Part shown: positions 23,254-33,135 of the stretch, piece after piece | Numbering within the stretch: position 1 is the stretch's first letter | Layout: every line of letters begins with the position of its first letter | NCBI GenBank assembly: GCA_964526645.1 | Contig: CAZGJN010000006.1 | Coordinates: 110,460 to 174,459 of the forward strand | Length of the DNA: 64,000 bases | Reading direction: 5' to 3' | Origin: JADJNW01 sp964526645 | GTDB taxonomy: Bacteria > Bacteroidota > Bacteroidia > Chitinophagales > Saprospiraceae | Notes under the pieces: model-generated | What the model saw: only the letters and a program-made list of their open reading frames with translations | Database searches by the model: none | Told to the model about the DNA's origin: nothing | Position numbers and translations under genes: made by a program

Positions 23254-24699
23254 TTAGTCTTCTTTTTTTTCTTCTTCTTCTGCCTCAGTTGAAGTTTCTG
23301 CCATTTCAGTAGTAGATGCAGGTACATCATCCGCATTGTCCGCTTCCGCTGCATCATCTTTGTCAAAAAACGTTTCCACTGCATCTTCTATCCGTTCTTC
23401 CACTACTTCTGCCACCGCTCTGACGGTATCCACCGCATCTTCTATGTGGTCGGAGATTTGCTCAAGCAAAGACGGATTATCCGCTGCCACTTCCTCTGAT
23501 TCAATCGCATCCTTCCCTTTTTCACCCACGATTGCCTCTGCCGCTTTTGCCAGTTTATCCGCATCCTCTTTCAGTGCTTCTTCCCGTGCCTTCATTTCCT
23601 GTGCGATTTTATCCTGTGCTGCTTTTTTGGCTTCCTCGCGTTTTTCTTTTTCAGATTCTTTGCTCCGAATTTGATTAATACGTTGCTCGAGGTCTTGCTT
23701 GGTCGTGAGCATTTCATTGAGTTTTTCCTCTTTTGAGCTGATCCGTTCGTTGATCATTTTGATTTTCGCCTGGCGGATTTGAGCTTCCAACTGCCCATCG
23801 GTGGTTTCGATTTTTCGATTTTGAAAATCCAGATCGTCCCGATCCCGTTTGATAGAACGCTCCATTTTTTCGATGGCAGAGAGCAAACCTTCGTATCGGC
23901 GCTGGATTCGATCCACCGGCGATTTATCATCGCTGCTGCCGGGGAATCGCTTTTCTTTCACTGCTTTAAAGGTGTTATCCAGTTTTTCCCAGACGATGGC
24001 GCGGTGCTCTCTACTCAATTTCGAATCCCGAAAGGTGCGTTGCAATTCCTTGAGCTCATCAAAAAGCGGCTGGAGTCGGAAACCCTCAGTAATTTTTTTC
24101 TCTATGTTGCTAATTTTCTCTAAAAAGGCATCTAAATTTTTCTTAGAAATCTTGTCAAATTCCTCATCCAATTTGTTGCGCATTTCCTTCATTTTAGCGA
24201 AAAGCGCATTGGTAGCGTCGCGGAGATTATTGGCATGCTCCCTGAATAAATTCCGGTCGCGCACCTGGGCCTGTACTTTATCCCAAAAGCCTTTGAGTTC
24301 ATCCCAAAGACTATTTTCGTAGGATTCAAGTTTTTCAATCCGTTCTTTGAGGTCCATCAGTTCGGCGTTGTAGGATTCATTCAGTTTGGAAGATAGCACC
24401 ATAAAATGCCACTCTGATTGGGCGCGGTGTACCACATCAGCACGTTCCACTTTGAGGTCATCGGGCAATAAACTGTCTGAGACCGTCAATTCGCGCTCTG
24501 TAATCAAATAGCCTTCGGGGAAATCAAGAAGGGCACCATCACGCCATTCATCCATCATTTTTTGATTGAACTCTTCCGTGACGACATGCTCCGGGAAAGT
24601 GTAAACATTCACCTTATTGTCTTTCGGTCGCAGTTCCAAAGCAATCAGTACGCGTGCGTCCTGGGCGTCGGTTCCCCACAGTACAAGCCTGGGTTTCAT
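23254..24699 (-). CDS. Large coiled-coil protein of unknown function
   Basis: The 481-residue protein starts with a compact, folded-looking domain (1-110, MKPRLVLWGTDAQDARVLIA) and continues as charged heptad-type coiled coil (about 115-375). It ends in a very acidic, low-complexity tail (395-481) with IEDAVDTV/IEDAVETF repeats. No signal peptide is present, so it is cytoplasmic. The arrangement resembles bacterial scaffolding or DUF349-like proteins, but no family was recognised. It is monocistronic with its own terminator. Confidence 0.75.
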   Translation of the reverse strand: MKPRLVLWGTDAQDARVLIALELRPKDNKVNVYTFPEHVVTEEFNQKMMDEWRDGALLDFPEGYLITERELTVSDSLLPDDLKVERADVVHRAQSEWHFMVLSSKLNESYNAELMDLKERIEKLESYENSLWDELKGFWDKVQAQVRDRNLFREHANNLRDATNALFAKMKEMRNKLDEEFDKISKKNLDAFLEKISNIEKKITEGFRLQPLFDELKELQRTFRDSKLSREHRAIVWEKLDNTFKAVKEKRFPGSSDDKSPVDRIQRRYEGLLSAIEKMERSIKRDRDDLDFQNRKIETTDGQLEAQIRQAKIKMINERISSKEEKLNEMLTTKQDLEQRINQIRSKESEKEKREEAKKAAQDKIAQEMKAREEALKEDADKLAKAAEAIVGEKGKDAIESEEVAADNPSLLEQISDHIEDAVDTVRAVAEVVEERIEDAVETFFDKDDAAEADNADDVPASTTEMAETSTEAEEEEKKED

Positions 24700-24873
24700 A
24701 AATCAGATTCCTGTTTTCGTGAACAAAGTTTGTGCAAAACTATCGCAAGTAAGTGATTATCATTCAAATTTAACAAAATGGCTATCAAAGCGCCAACTTT
24801 TAGACGTTTTTTCTCTTTTTCATTTAAAAAATGCTTTTGAGCTTCCTCAAAGTACTTTTTAAATCTTATGCTG

Positions 24874-25893
24874 TTATACCAAAACTGTATTTTTTCCAAC
24901 CAGTTTTTTTTCGACCAAGTACGCTGCAATTTGAACGGCGTTAGTAGCAGCGCCTTTGCGTAAGTTATCAGCTACGATCCACATATTCAGCCCATTATCA
25001 ATAGATTCATCGCGGCGAATGCGCCCCACAAAGACCTCGTTGCGGTCTTTTGCCAGCAAAGGCATCGGGTACTGGAACGTCGCTTTGTCGTCTTGTACAA
25101 CCACACCGGGTGTTTCATGTAATATTTTTTTCACCGTAGCCACCTCGAAAGGCTTTTCAAATTCAATATTTACTGATTCGGAATGCCCGCCGATGGTGGG
25201 TACACGCGCCGTGGTGGCAGTGATCCGAATGCTGTCATCTCCCAAAATTTTGCGGGTTTCATTCACTAACTTCATCTCTTCTTTTGTGTAATCATTTTCT
25301 AAAAAAACATCGCATTGCGGGATTACGTTTTCAAAAATAGGGTGGTGGTAAGCCATCTCCTCGGCAGTAGGCACGAATCCTTTCTTCTCCAGATTATACT
25401 GCTTCACTGCCTTCATCCCTGTTCCTGTGATGGACTGGTAAGTTGAAATTACTAATCGCTTGATTTTGAAAGCTTTGTGAAGAGGTGCGAGCGCCAATAC
25501 CATTTGAATCGTAGAACAATTGGGATTGGCAATAATTTTATCCTCGGCAGTAAGGGTATGTGCATTAATTTCTGGTACGATCAGCTTTTTTGTGGGATCC
25601 ATGCGCCAAGCGGAGGAATTATCTACGACAGTGGTACCCACTGCGGCAAAGCGCGGTGCCCATTCTAAGGAAGTGCTGCCACCCGCTGAAAAAATAGCGA
25701 TATCAGGTGCTGCATGGATCGCTGCTTCCATCCCCATCACCTGGTACTTTTTACCTTTGAATTCCAACTCGCTCCCTACAGAACGCTCGGAGGCCACCAA
25801 AAGCAATTCACTGATTGGAAAGTCGAACTCCTCCAAAACCTGAAGCATCACCCCACCGACCAAACCAGTTGCACCAACTACGGCTACTTTCAT
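24874..25893 (-). CDS. asd: Aspartate-semialdehyde dehydrogenase
   Basis: Asd reduces aspartyl phosphate to aspartate semialdehyde for lysine, threonine, methionine and diaminopimelate synthesis. The 339-residue protein has the NADP-binding VVGATGLVG (5-13), catalytic Cys126 in NPNCST, and substrate-binding Arg230 and His237 in ARVPTIGGHSES. Length fits the family. A CAAATATA (25947-25954), the reverse of a -7 box, lies upstream on its strand. Confidence 0.96.
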   Translation of the reverse strand: MKVAVVGATGLVGGVMLQVLEEFDFPISELLLVASERSVGSELEFKGKKYQVMGMEAAIHAAPDIAIFSAGGSTSLEWAPRFAAVGTTVVDNSSAWRMDPTKKLIVPEINAHTLTAEDKIIANPNCSTIQMVLALAPLHKAFKIKRLVISTYQSITGTGMKAVKQYNLEKKGFVPTAEEMAYHHPIFENVIPQCDVFLENDYTKEEMKLVNETRKILGDDSIRITATTARVPTIGGHSESVNIEFEKPFEVATVKKILHETPGVVVQDDKATFQYPMPLLAKDRNEVFVGRIRRDESIDNGLNMWIVADNLRKGAATNAVQIAAYLVEKKLVGKNTVLV

Positions 25894-25946
25894 TTTACAA
25901 TTATTTTACCGGTTTTACTTTTTAAATATATGAGAAAATAGAAGCG

Positions 25947-25954
25947 CAAATATA
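25947..25954 (-). promoter_or_regulatory. asd promoter (-7 element)
   Basis: Reads TATATTTG on the minus strand, an exact -7 match, about 55 bases upstream of the asd ATG. No TTTG was found at -33. A second box, TATTTTTG at 25976-25983 on the plus strand, faces the next gene. Confidence 0.45.
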
Positions 25955-25988
25955 CGCGCATTCTACCTTTATTGCTATTTTTGGAAGT

Positions 25989-28592
25989 ATGAAGCGGATA
26001 ATTTTTTTGATCCTGTCGAATCTTTTATGGGCAAATTTACACGCCCAACTGCTTGATAACTTCAATGATGGCAATTTTAGTTCCAATCCCAGTTGGTTGG
26101 GAGATACGAGCCGATTTGCGGTAAGCAATGGGGAATTGCAGCTCAAAGACTTGAATCCTAGCGGTTCCAATACGTCTTATTTGTATGTAGTGGCACCTAC
26201 GGCTCTTCAGGATAGCACAACCTGGGAGTTTTTCGTCCGATTACAATTTGCTACTTCAACTACCAATTTTGCAAGGATTTACTTAGTTGCTTCCAACCCG
26301 GATTTGAGTGCAAATCAAAACGGCTATTTTCTAAGAATTGGAGGGATTTCAGGTAATACCGATGCCATCGAACTATTTCGGCAAGACGGCAGCAATACAA
26401 CCCTACTACTGAGTGGTACAGCTGGCGCAGTGGGCGGTGATCCAGTGCTGGCGCGGGTGCGCGTCGTACGGACGGCAGCCGGGCAATGGCAGCTATTCGC
26501 AGATTATTCTGGCGGTGATACTTTTCAAGCAGAAGGTACTGCCGTAGATGTTACTTATAATTTGGGCGCTTATTTCGGTTTTTACTGCCGATACACCAGC
26601 ACGCGCAGCGAGGCTTTTTTCTTTGATGATGTGAGGGTGAGTCCTCTTTTTGAGGATAGGACTCCTCCGGTACTGTCGTCGGCAGCGGCAATTTCTGAGA
26701 CGATTGTAGAAGCTACATTTGATGAACCACTGGCAACCAGCATCGCCAATAATAAAGACCTTTATAGTATTGACAAAGGAATTGGAACACCTATTAATGC
26801 TAACCTGAGCGCACCCAACAAAGTGGTGCTGCAACTCTCTAATCCTCTGCTCAACGGGCAATTGTATAAGCTAACGGTGGGCGCAGTTCAGGATTTGAGT
26901 GGAAATACAGCTACTACACAAACTACAGATTTTGTTTTTTACAATATCCAAGCCGCTGTGCCTGGCGATATTGTTATCACCGAAATTTTTGCTGACCCCA
27001 CGCCTGCAGTTGGCCTGCCAGTAGTAGAATGGATTGAGTTGTACAATCGAAGCGACAAAGTCATTCAACTGGAGGGCTTTGGCTTTTCATCGGGTGGTTT
27101 CCCCCAAAAATTGTCACCTTTTCTTTTGTTGCCCAGCAAATATGTAATTCTTTGCGATCTCTCCGATCTGCCTGATTTTGCTACCTTTGGAGATGTTGTC
27201 ACGGTGGCTACTTTTCCTTCCTTGACCAATAGCGGCGATGAATTGATTTTGACAGACCCAGAAGGGGCGCTGTTGGCTTCTCTTTTCTACGAGGACACCT
27301 GGTATCAGGATGATGAGAAAGCGGGAGGCGGCTGGTCACTTGAGATCATTGATTTTAACAGAGGTTACGATTGCGCAGCCAATTGGCGGGCTTCGATTAA
27401 TCCCAAAGGCGGAACGCCCGGACAGGAAAATTCAGTGAAAGGCTTGCCAAACGAAGCGAGTCTTGAATTGCTTCGGGCTATCATGCAAAGCCCCACTGCC
27501 TTGCTGCTGGAGTTTAACCAGTCTTTAAATTCAACTACGGCATCCGATCCTCAAAATTATGTTTTTGAAGGTGGCAATATTCGGATAAGTCAGATTGATC
27601 AGCCGCTTGACCGACAGGTTTTGCTGGAGCTCGCTGAGCCGATTGAGCCAGGGCAGGTTTACAGGGTCATCCTTAATTTTGAAATAACGGATTGTTTCGG
27701 CAACCCAATTGGGATTTCCAATTCCTTGATTTTTGGACTGGCAGAACCAATCGCTCCTGGCGATTTAATCATCAATGAGGTATTGTATGAGCCGGCTATC
27801 GGCGGCAAGCGATTTATTGAGTTTTTTAATATTTCTAATAAAGTTTTGAATATCAAAAATTTACAGATCATAAACGCCCAAAAATCAACAAGTACAGGCT
27901 CAGAGCAAATCAGCACAGATTTTCTGCTTGCCCCTGGCGATTATGTGGTTGTTACTGAAAGCCCTGAGGACATCCAGAGCCGTTACACTGTGCTTGAGCC
28001 TCGTAATTTGCTTAAAAACGCCGTACCCACACTCGACTCCGACCAGGGCAATGTCACGATCCGGTTTGATGGGCTTACCATTGACTCTTTTGATTATAAC
28101 AAAGATTTGCACTTTGCGCTTTTGACACAGACAAGGGCGGTGTCTTTGGAAAGATTGAATCCCCAAGCGCCGACGCAGCTCAGCAGCAGCTGGCATTCGG
28201 CGGCAGCTTCCGCAGGATATGCCACGCCTACTTATCGCAATTCTCAATATTCCGAACCAACCGGCAGCCTGAACCAAACGATCCGTATCGCCAATAAGCG
28301 ATTTTCACCAGATAACGACGGTTTTGAGGATTTTTTACTGATTGATTATCAGTTAGAACGCATCGGGCAAACCGCCACGATCCGCATTTTTGATGCTAAT
28401 GGCAGGTTAGTCAAACAATTGGTACAAAATGAATTATTGGCGGCCAATGGCAGCTTTAAATGGGATGGCGATACAGACAATGGCGAAAAAGCCCGAATCG
28501 GTATCTATATTATATGGATAGAACTTTTTTCGCCCGATGGAGCAGTGGCGCGCATAAAAGAAACTTGCGTTTTGGCAGGAAAATTAAAATAA
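25989..28592 (+). CDS. Secreted surface protein with two lamin-tail domains and T9SS-type C-terminus
   Basis: The 867-residue protein has a signal peptide (1-19), a lectin-like jelly-roll region (about 20-215), Ig-like repeats (DRTPPVLSSAAAISETIVEATF and a second near 480-580) and two lamin-tail domains (GDIVITEIFADP... and GDLIINEVLYEP...). The C-terminus has the FSPDNDGFEDFLLIDYQL and FKWDGDTDNG pattern of gliding-motility/FlgD-like C-terminal domains used by the T9SS. A role at the cell surface is inferred. A -7-like box ends only 5 bases before the ATG, so the mRNA could be leaderless or the promoter lies elsewhere. Confidence 0.88.
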   Translation: MKRIIFLILSNLLWANLHAQLLDNFNDGNFSSNPSWLGDTSRFAVSNGELQLKDLNPSGSNTSYLYVVAPTALQDSTTWEFFVRLQFATSTTNFARIYLVASNPDLSANQNGYFLRIGGISGNTDAIELFRQDGSNTTLLLSGTAGAVGGDPVLARVRVVRTAAGQWQLFADYSGGDTFQAEGTAVDVTYNLGAYFGFYCRYTSTRSEAFFFDDVRVSPLFEDRTPPVLSSAAAISETIVEATFDEPLATSIANNKDLYSIDKGIGTPINANLSAPNKVVLQLSNPLLNGQLYKLTVGAVQDLSGNTATTQTTDFVFYNIQAAVPGDIVITEIFADPTPAVGLPVVEWIELYNRSDKVIQLEGFGFSSGGFPQKLSPFLLLPSKYVILCDLSDLPDFATFGDVVTVATFPSLTNSGDELILTDPEGALLASLFYEDTWYQDDEKAGGGWSLEIIDFNRGYDCAANWRASINPKGGTPGQENSVKGLPNEASLELLRAIMQSPTALLLEFNQSLNSTTASDPQNYVFEGGNIRISQIDQPLDRQVLLELAEPIEPGQVYRVILNFEITDCFGNPIGISNSLIFGLAEPIAPGDLIINEVLYEPAIGGKRFIEFFNISNKVLNIKNLQIINAQKSTSTGSEQISTDFLLAPGDYVVVTESPEDIQSRYTVLEPRNLLKNAVPTLDSDQGNVTIRFDGLTIDSFDYNKDLHFALLTQTRAVSLERLNPQAPTQLSSSWHSAAASAGYATPTYRNSQYSEPTGSLNQTIRIANKRFSPDNDGFEDFLLIDYQLERIGQTATIRIFDANGRLVKQLVQNELLAANGSFKWDGDTDNGEKARIGIYIIWIELFSPDGAVARIKETCVLAGKLK

Positions 28593-28619
28593 AATTGTGT
28601 GAATTATCAGTATTTTATC

Positions 28620-28627
28620 TATTTTTG
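28620..28627 (+). promoter_or_regulatory. Candidate promoter (-7) of the EEP-dgkA-DUF5723 operon
   Basis: TATTTTTG matches TAnnTTTG. It lies 133 bases before the start codon chosen for the first gene. No TTTG at the standard -33 distance. Confidence 0.35.
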
Positions 28628-28760
28628 TAGCACGAACACAAACTTAAAGGTTTCCAACAAACAACTTTCAGAACAACAGCACCTCTGTTAGAGAATCTTC
28701 ACAAACCTTACCTTGCCCTAAGTGCGCATATTTGCTTGGTACTTTGCAAAAGTAAGGCTT

Positions 28761-29756
28761 ATGTTAGTAAAACCACAACAGCAACTATGGTATGAGTTTC
28801 TTGTCTCTCTTGCCATTATTTTCGGGGCACTTTTTTGTATCTTGCCCTTGGAAGGCTTTGTTTTCAAATGGTGGAAAGATCATGCTATGCTCCTTTCGTT
28901 GCTTTATTTGGGGGCGGGTATGCTATTTTTCGTTTTTAGTTCTATCCGATTGACAATGGTAAGCTTTGCTGCCTGTACGGCTCTTTGTCTATTTTTGAAC
29001 GAAAGAATACAATCACCGCTCGCCAACCCTCAGCCAACAGATGATCCTGTATTTAGAATAATACAATTCAAATTGGAGGATAATGCCCAGGATGAATTGC
29101 TAAGCGTGCTTCGTATTGAGGCGGATTTAATTTCCGTTCAGGGTGTTCCGCAATCACAGGTCGGGCAGGTAAATGACCTCTTCACTTGCTGTGGCTATCC
29201 TTATTTTCATTGCACGATTGACACTTCGAGTCGGCACGCCATCACGGTTTACTCCAAGCATCCCTTTAAAGACGTAAAAAGTTTATACTATCCAAATACC
29301 TCGGGCATTGCAGGTGTTGTACAGTTTTCGGGGGATGGTATCCAAGAGGACTTCCACTTTTTCACTTCTTTTTTTGAAACTATAGACAATGCAAAGACTT
29401 ATGCTACAGCGCAGGAAAGTGTAAAAACATTTGCCCATCAATTAAAAAGGATTGAGCAACCACTTTTCGTGTTTGGGCATTATGGCTTTGTTCCCTGGTC
29501 GTCCGAAATACAATTCCTCAAACAGCATTCTGAGTTGACCGACAGCAGGCGGTTCTTAAAACCTTCATTTCCGCACGGCTATATTTCCGTTTTTAATCAA
29601 CCACTTGACCATATTTTGTATTCCAATCATTTCAAATGTATTAGTTTTGAAACGATAAGCAGCAGCACAAACCCTCAGGTAGGGATCGTGGGCGCTTTTC
29701 AATTCAAAAACCAAGCAGTTGTAAATTATGTGGAAGCGAAATATCAAGAGCTTTAG
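28761..29756 (+). CDS. Membrane-anchored endonuclease/exonuclease/phosphatase-fold protein lacking catalytic residues
   Basis: The 331-residue protein has three N-terminal transmembrane helices (about 10-85) and then an EEP-type domain. Compared with the family, the catalytic Glu of the QEV motif is Gly (ISVQGVPQ), the GDFN motif reads GHYG (VFGHYGFVPWSS), and the final SDH motif is missing, while PLDHILYS keeps the structural pattern. The fold is therefore clear but activity is unlikely. ATG 28761 is chosen over GTG 28722 because it follows AGTAAGG. It overlaps dgkA by 29 bases, forming an operon with dgkA and a DUF5723 gene. Confidence 0.75.
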   Translation: MLVKPQQQLWYEFLVSLAIIFGALFCILPLEGFVFKWWKDHAMLLSLLYLGAGMLFFVFSSIRLTMVSFAACTALCLFLNERIQSPLANPQPTDDPVFRIIQFKLEDNAQDELLSVLRIEADLISVQGVPQSQVGQVNDLFTCCGYPYFHCTIDTSSRHAITVYSKHPFKDVKSLYYPNTSGIAGVVQFSGDGIQEDFHFFTSFFETIDNAKTYATAQESVKTFAHQLKRIEQPLFVFGHYGFVPWSSEIQFLKQHSELTDSRRFLKPSFPHGYISVFNQPLDHILYSNHFKCISFETISSSTNPQVGIVGAFQFKNQAVVNYVEAKYQEL

Positions 29757-30093
29757 GTATGCTTTTAGTGGGTTGTGTGACCTGTTCAGCAATCAGCCCA
29801 ATGCGTTAATTCATCTTTTTGCAATGGGCATCGTTCTTGTGGCGGGCTTCTTTTTTTCAATTTCTGTTTTGGAATGGTGTGTGGTGAGCCTTGCCATAGC
29901 AATAGTACTCGCCGCCGAAGCGTTTAACACGGCATTGGAGTATCTGACGGACTTGGTGTCGCCGGGTTTTCATCCGCTGGCGGGTAGGACCAAAGACGTT
30001 GCCGCTGCTGGTGTTTTAATTACTGCATTGGGCGCTATAGCAGTAGGCATTATCGTGTTTTTACCAAAAATTTTGGCACTCTTCAGTGCTTGA
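29728..30093 (+). CDS. dgkA: Diacylglycerol kinase / undecaprenol kinase family protein
   Basis: A small integral-membrane lipid kinase of 121 residues with three helices and the DgkA motif EAFNTALEYLTD, plus the C-terminal KDVAAAGVL typical of the Gram-positive/Bacteroidota branch. That branch often phosphorylates undecaprenol rather than diacylglycerol. It begins within the end of the upstream EEP-fold gene. Confidence 0.92.
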   Translation: MWKRNIKSFRYAFSGLCDLFSNQPNALIHLFAMGIVLVAGFFFSISVLEWCVVSLAIAIVLAAEAFNTALEYLTDLVSPGFHPLAGRTKDVAAAGVLITALGAIAVGIIVFLPKILALFSA

Positions 30094-30123
30094 GATTTGA
30101 TAACCTGTGAACATCTTACTTTT

Positions 30124-31614
30124 ATGAGAGCCCTTATCTCAATAGCAACCTTATGCTGCTTGTCTTTCATCGTATCGGCGCAAGAACAGCTTGGCATCAG
30201 AATTGGTAACTATGCTGGTGTGAACGGCTTGCTGCTCAATCCTGCCAATGCCATTACTTTGCCGTATGCCTGGGATGTTAACCTGATCGAAGTCGGGCAA
30301 TTTTTTGACAATAATTATGCTTTTTTTGAAAATACCAATGTGATAAGCTTGGCTAAAAACATGCCGGAGGTGGTGCTTCGCCCTGATTTGGATAAAGAAA
30401 ATACCCCTGCACCTTCGGGTAGCGTTGTTATGGATTTTTATAGCGGCGCAGAAAAAAAATTTGTGCATTCGATTACCAATATTCTGGGACCTTCCTTTTT
30501 GGTGAAACTCAACGAAGCAAATACGATTGGCGTATTTACGCGTGCACGCGCCATGCTGAATGCCAGAGATGTACCCAGTTCCTTAAGCTATTATGAATAT
30601 AATCGCCAGCCCTTTGATGCGCCCTTCGTAGTGGAACCAATGAGTGCAACGCTGGTATCCTGGAGTGAAATTGGAATTCATTACGGTCGAACGATTATCG
30701 GAGAATATGGCGACATCGGGATTGGTATCAATGCTAAATTCCTACAAGGATATGAAGCTGCTTATGCCATTAGTGATCAGGCATTCACCCTGACCCAGGA
30801 GCGCGGCAATGCCCTGAGCGGCGTAGATGCTGCCCTGCGTTATGGTTTTGCTTCTTCGGGTTGGGATAGTATTCAGTGGCAGCCACAGCGTAACGGCATC
30901 GGCTTTTCGGTGGATATTGGAACGGTTTTTACCATCGGCGGCGGAGAAGAAGGGGCTTATAAATGGAAATTTGGTGCTTCTTTGCTGGATGTAGGGCTGC
31001 TTCGATTCAATCGTTCGGCGGCCGCGCACGCAGTCAGTGTTTCTGATTCTACCCGGCTGGATATGAATGCTTATCGTGATTTCACAGGAGTAGAAGATAT
31101 TTCGGAGATAGCCCAAGTATTTAGTGATCAATTGCTGGGGGACCCCAACGCTTCTCTTCAAAACAGTGCTTTTAGTATGTGGATGCCCGCCGCAATCAGC
31201 TTGCAGGCAGATATGGCAGTGTTGCCTTCTTTTTTTCTGAATGCAAGCATCATACAAGGCATTGAGCCCAGTAAGATCGGTGCGCGCAGGGGAAGCGTTT
31301 TCGCTTTGACGCCTCGTGCGGAATCTCGCTGGCTGGAGGCTGCTTTACCGGTTTCCTGGCGCGATTGGAAAAATTTCCGAGTAGGAATGGCGATTCGATT
31401 GGCATTTTTCTACTTTGGAACGGAGGATTTCAAAAGCTTGTTTCAAAATGCTAATTTGGATAGTACCGATTTTTACTTCGCAGTGAAGGTGAATCCTTTT
31501 CAATTAAACAGCAACAAAAAAGAAAAAAATCAACTGAAATCGGGCTGGGGCGGAAGAAATGGCAGCAAGGTCAGAGCAAAAGGCAATAGCGATGTAAGGT
31601 GCCCCAAGTTTTGA
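30124..31614 (+). CDS. DUF5723-family outer-membrane protein
   Basis: The 496-residue protein has a signal peptide (MRALISIATLCCLSFIVSAQ) and the start GNYAGVNGLLLNPANAITLPYAWDVNL in the style of Bacteroidota DUF5723 proteins, probably a beta-barrel. It ends in a Lys/Arg/Gly-rich, disordered tail. ATG 30124 is preferred to 30097 because it directly starts the signal peptide. Function is unknown. It lies 30 bases after dgkA. Confidence 0.75.
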   Translation: MRALISIATLCCLSFIVSAQEQLGIRIGNYAGVNGLLLNPANAITLPYAWDVNLIEVGQFFDNNYAFFENTNVISLAKNMPEVVLRPDLDKENTPAPSGSVVMDFYSGAEKKFVHSITNILGPSFLVKLNEANTIGVFTRARAMLNARDVPSSLSYYEYNRQPFDAPFVVEPMSATLVSWSEIGIHYGRTIIGEYGDIGIGINAKFLQGYEAAYAISDQAFTLTQERGNALSGVDAALRYGFASSGWDSIQWQPQRNGIGFSVDIGTVFTIGGGEEGAYKWKFGASLLDVGLLRFNRSAAAHAVSVSDSTRLDMNAYRDFTGVEDISEIAQVFSDQLLGDPNASLQNSAFSMWMPAAISLQADMAVLPSFFLNASIIQGIEPSKIGARRGSVFALTPRAESRWLEAALPVSWRDWKNFRVGMAIRLAFFYFGTEDFKSLFQNANLDSTDFYFAVKVNPFQLNSNKKEKNQLKSGWGGRNGSKVRAKGNSDVRCPKF

Positions 31615-31650
31615 AAAGCTGCCCCCTTTTTGAAAATAAAAAACTAAAAA

Positions 31651-32970
31651 TTAACTCAACTGCTCAATAATACCTTCGATGTCCCATTTTCCCTGTTGGC
31701 CACTTGCCATATTTTTTAGCGAAAGCTGCCCGCTGCTCATCTCTTCTGTTCCAATCAGAATGACATAGGGCACTTTGCGGTCATCGGCGTATTTCATTTG
31801 TTTTTTTAACTTGGTGGGTTCAGGATAGAGCTCTGCATTGATACCTGCGGCACGCACTTTGCCCAAACACTCAAAAGCGTAGCGATGGGTAGCGTCATCA
31901 AAAGCGATGAACAATACCTTGAGCGAAGCCATATTTTCTTGTGGAAATAGCTTGAGTTCTTCCATGACATCGTAGATGCGCTCTGCGCCAAAGCTTACAC
32001 CTACGCCCGACATGCCCGGCATGCCAAAAACGCCCGTTAGGTCGTCGTATCGCCCGCCGCCACCGATACTGCCCATTTGTACGCCTTTTGCCTGTACTTC
32101 AAAAATACAACCGGTGTAGTAATTCAAGCCTCGCGCAAGGGTGATGTCAAATTTGACTTCATTGACCGCCGGGGTCGTATCAAAATATTGATGAAACGTT
32201 TTGAGCTCCTCGATTCCTTTCAGCCCGGTCTCTGTATGCACAAAAAGCGGTTCGAGTTGGCTTAGTGTTGTCACTGTCAGAATTTCTTCAATTTTATCAA
32301 TAGCAACCGCTGCAATGCCTCTTTCCTGCATTTCTTTTCGCACGCCATCTATTCCAATTTTATCCAATTTGTCAATGGCAATCGTCATCGTCATAAATTG
32401 ATCGGAAATCCCCGCCGCTTCTGCGATGCCTTGTAGTATTTTTCGATTGTTTATTTTGATAACAACGGGTACTTTTAATGTTGCGAACACCTCATCATAA
32501 ATCTGTACCAATTCTGCTTCATACACCAGGGAAGCCGAGCCGATTACATCCACATCACACTGATAAAATTCGCGGTAGCGCCCCTTCTGTGGTCGGTCGG
32601 CGCGCCACACTGGCTGGATTTGATAGCGTTTGAAGGGGAAGGCAATTTCATGCTGGTGCATCACCACATATCGGGCAAAAGGGACGGTCAGATCGTAGCG
32701 CAAGCCTTCTTCAGACAGGCTATTTTCACTTGGATTTTTTTCCAATGCTTCACTCAACTTTTCACCACGTTTTAAAACTTTGAACAACAAGCGATCTCCT
32801 TCCTCGCCGTACTTGCCTGTAAGCGTGGAGAGCAGCTCCATCGCGGGGGTTTCCAAGGGCTGGTAACCGTATTTTACAAACACGGCTTTGACAATATCAA
32901 AAATATAATTGCGCTTGAGGAGTTGCTCAGGACCAAAATCGCGAGTGCCTTTCGGGATGCCGGGCTTCAT
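31651..32970 (-). CDS. hisS: Histidyl-tRNA synthetase
   Basis: HisS charges tRNA-His. The 439-residue class II enzyme has motif 1 around YGYQPLETPAMELL, motif 2 WRADRPQKGRYREFYQCDVDVIG, the histidine-specific LARGLNYYTGCIFEV and a C-terminal anticodon-binding domain ending near VLIGTEEMSSGQLSLKNM. Length matches the family. Confidence 0.97.
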   Translation of the reverse strand: MKPGIPKGTRDFGPEQLLKRNYIFDIVKAVFVKYGYQPLETPAMELLSTLTGKYGEEGDRLLFKVLKRGEKLSEALEKNPSENSLSEEGLRYDLTVPFARYVVMHQHEIAFPFKRYQIQPVWRADRPQKGRYREFYQCDVDVIGSASLVYEAELVQIYDEVFATLKVPVVIKINNRKILQGIAEAAGISDQFMTMTIAIDKLDKIGIDGVRKEMQERGIAAVAIDKIEEILTVTTLSQLEPLFVHTETGLKGIEELKTFHQYFDTTPAVNEVKFDITLARGLNYYTGCIFEVQAKGVQMGSIGGGGRYDDLTGVFGMPGMSGVGVSFGAERIYDVMEELKLFPQENMASLKVLFIAFDDATHRYAFECLGKVRAAGINAELYPEPTKLKKQMKYADDRKVPYVILIGTEEMSSGQLSLKNMASGQQGKWDIEGIIEQLS

Positions 32971-33080
32971 GTAAAAATAGAATTTATGATTTGATAAACT
33001 GTCATTGATTTGCGCGAAGGCTTACGTCCTCCTCGCTCCGTAAAGGTAAAACAAAAAAATGAGTGGTATTGGTTTCATAA

Positions 33081-33119
33081 AAAAATGGCTCAGGTAACTC
33101 ATCCTGAGCCATTTTTTTC
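33081..33119 (-). terminator. Bidirectional terminator between hisS and the next gene
   Basis: A perfect 14-bp inverted repeat (33081-33094 and 33103-33116, arms AAAAATGGCTCAGG/CCTGAGCCATTTTT) with A and T runs on both sides. It serves the minus-strand gene at 33136-34011 and would stop transcription in both directions. Confidence 0.85.
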
Positions 33120-33135
33120 CATTGCGGAAGCTTCC

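Noticed and set aside
24696..24929. A 77-codon minus-strand frame between asd and the coiled-coil gene
   Set aside because: It overlaps the end of asd in another frame and its start lies inside that gene; no conserved pattern is seen.
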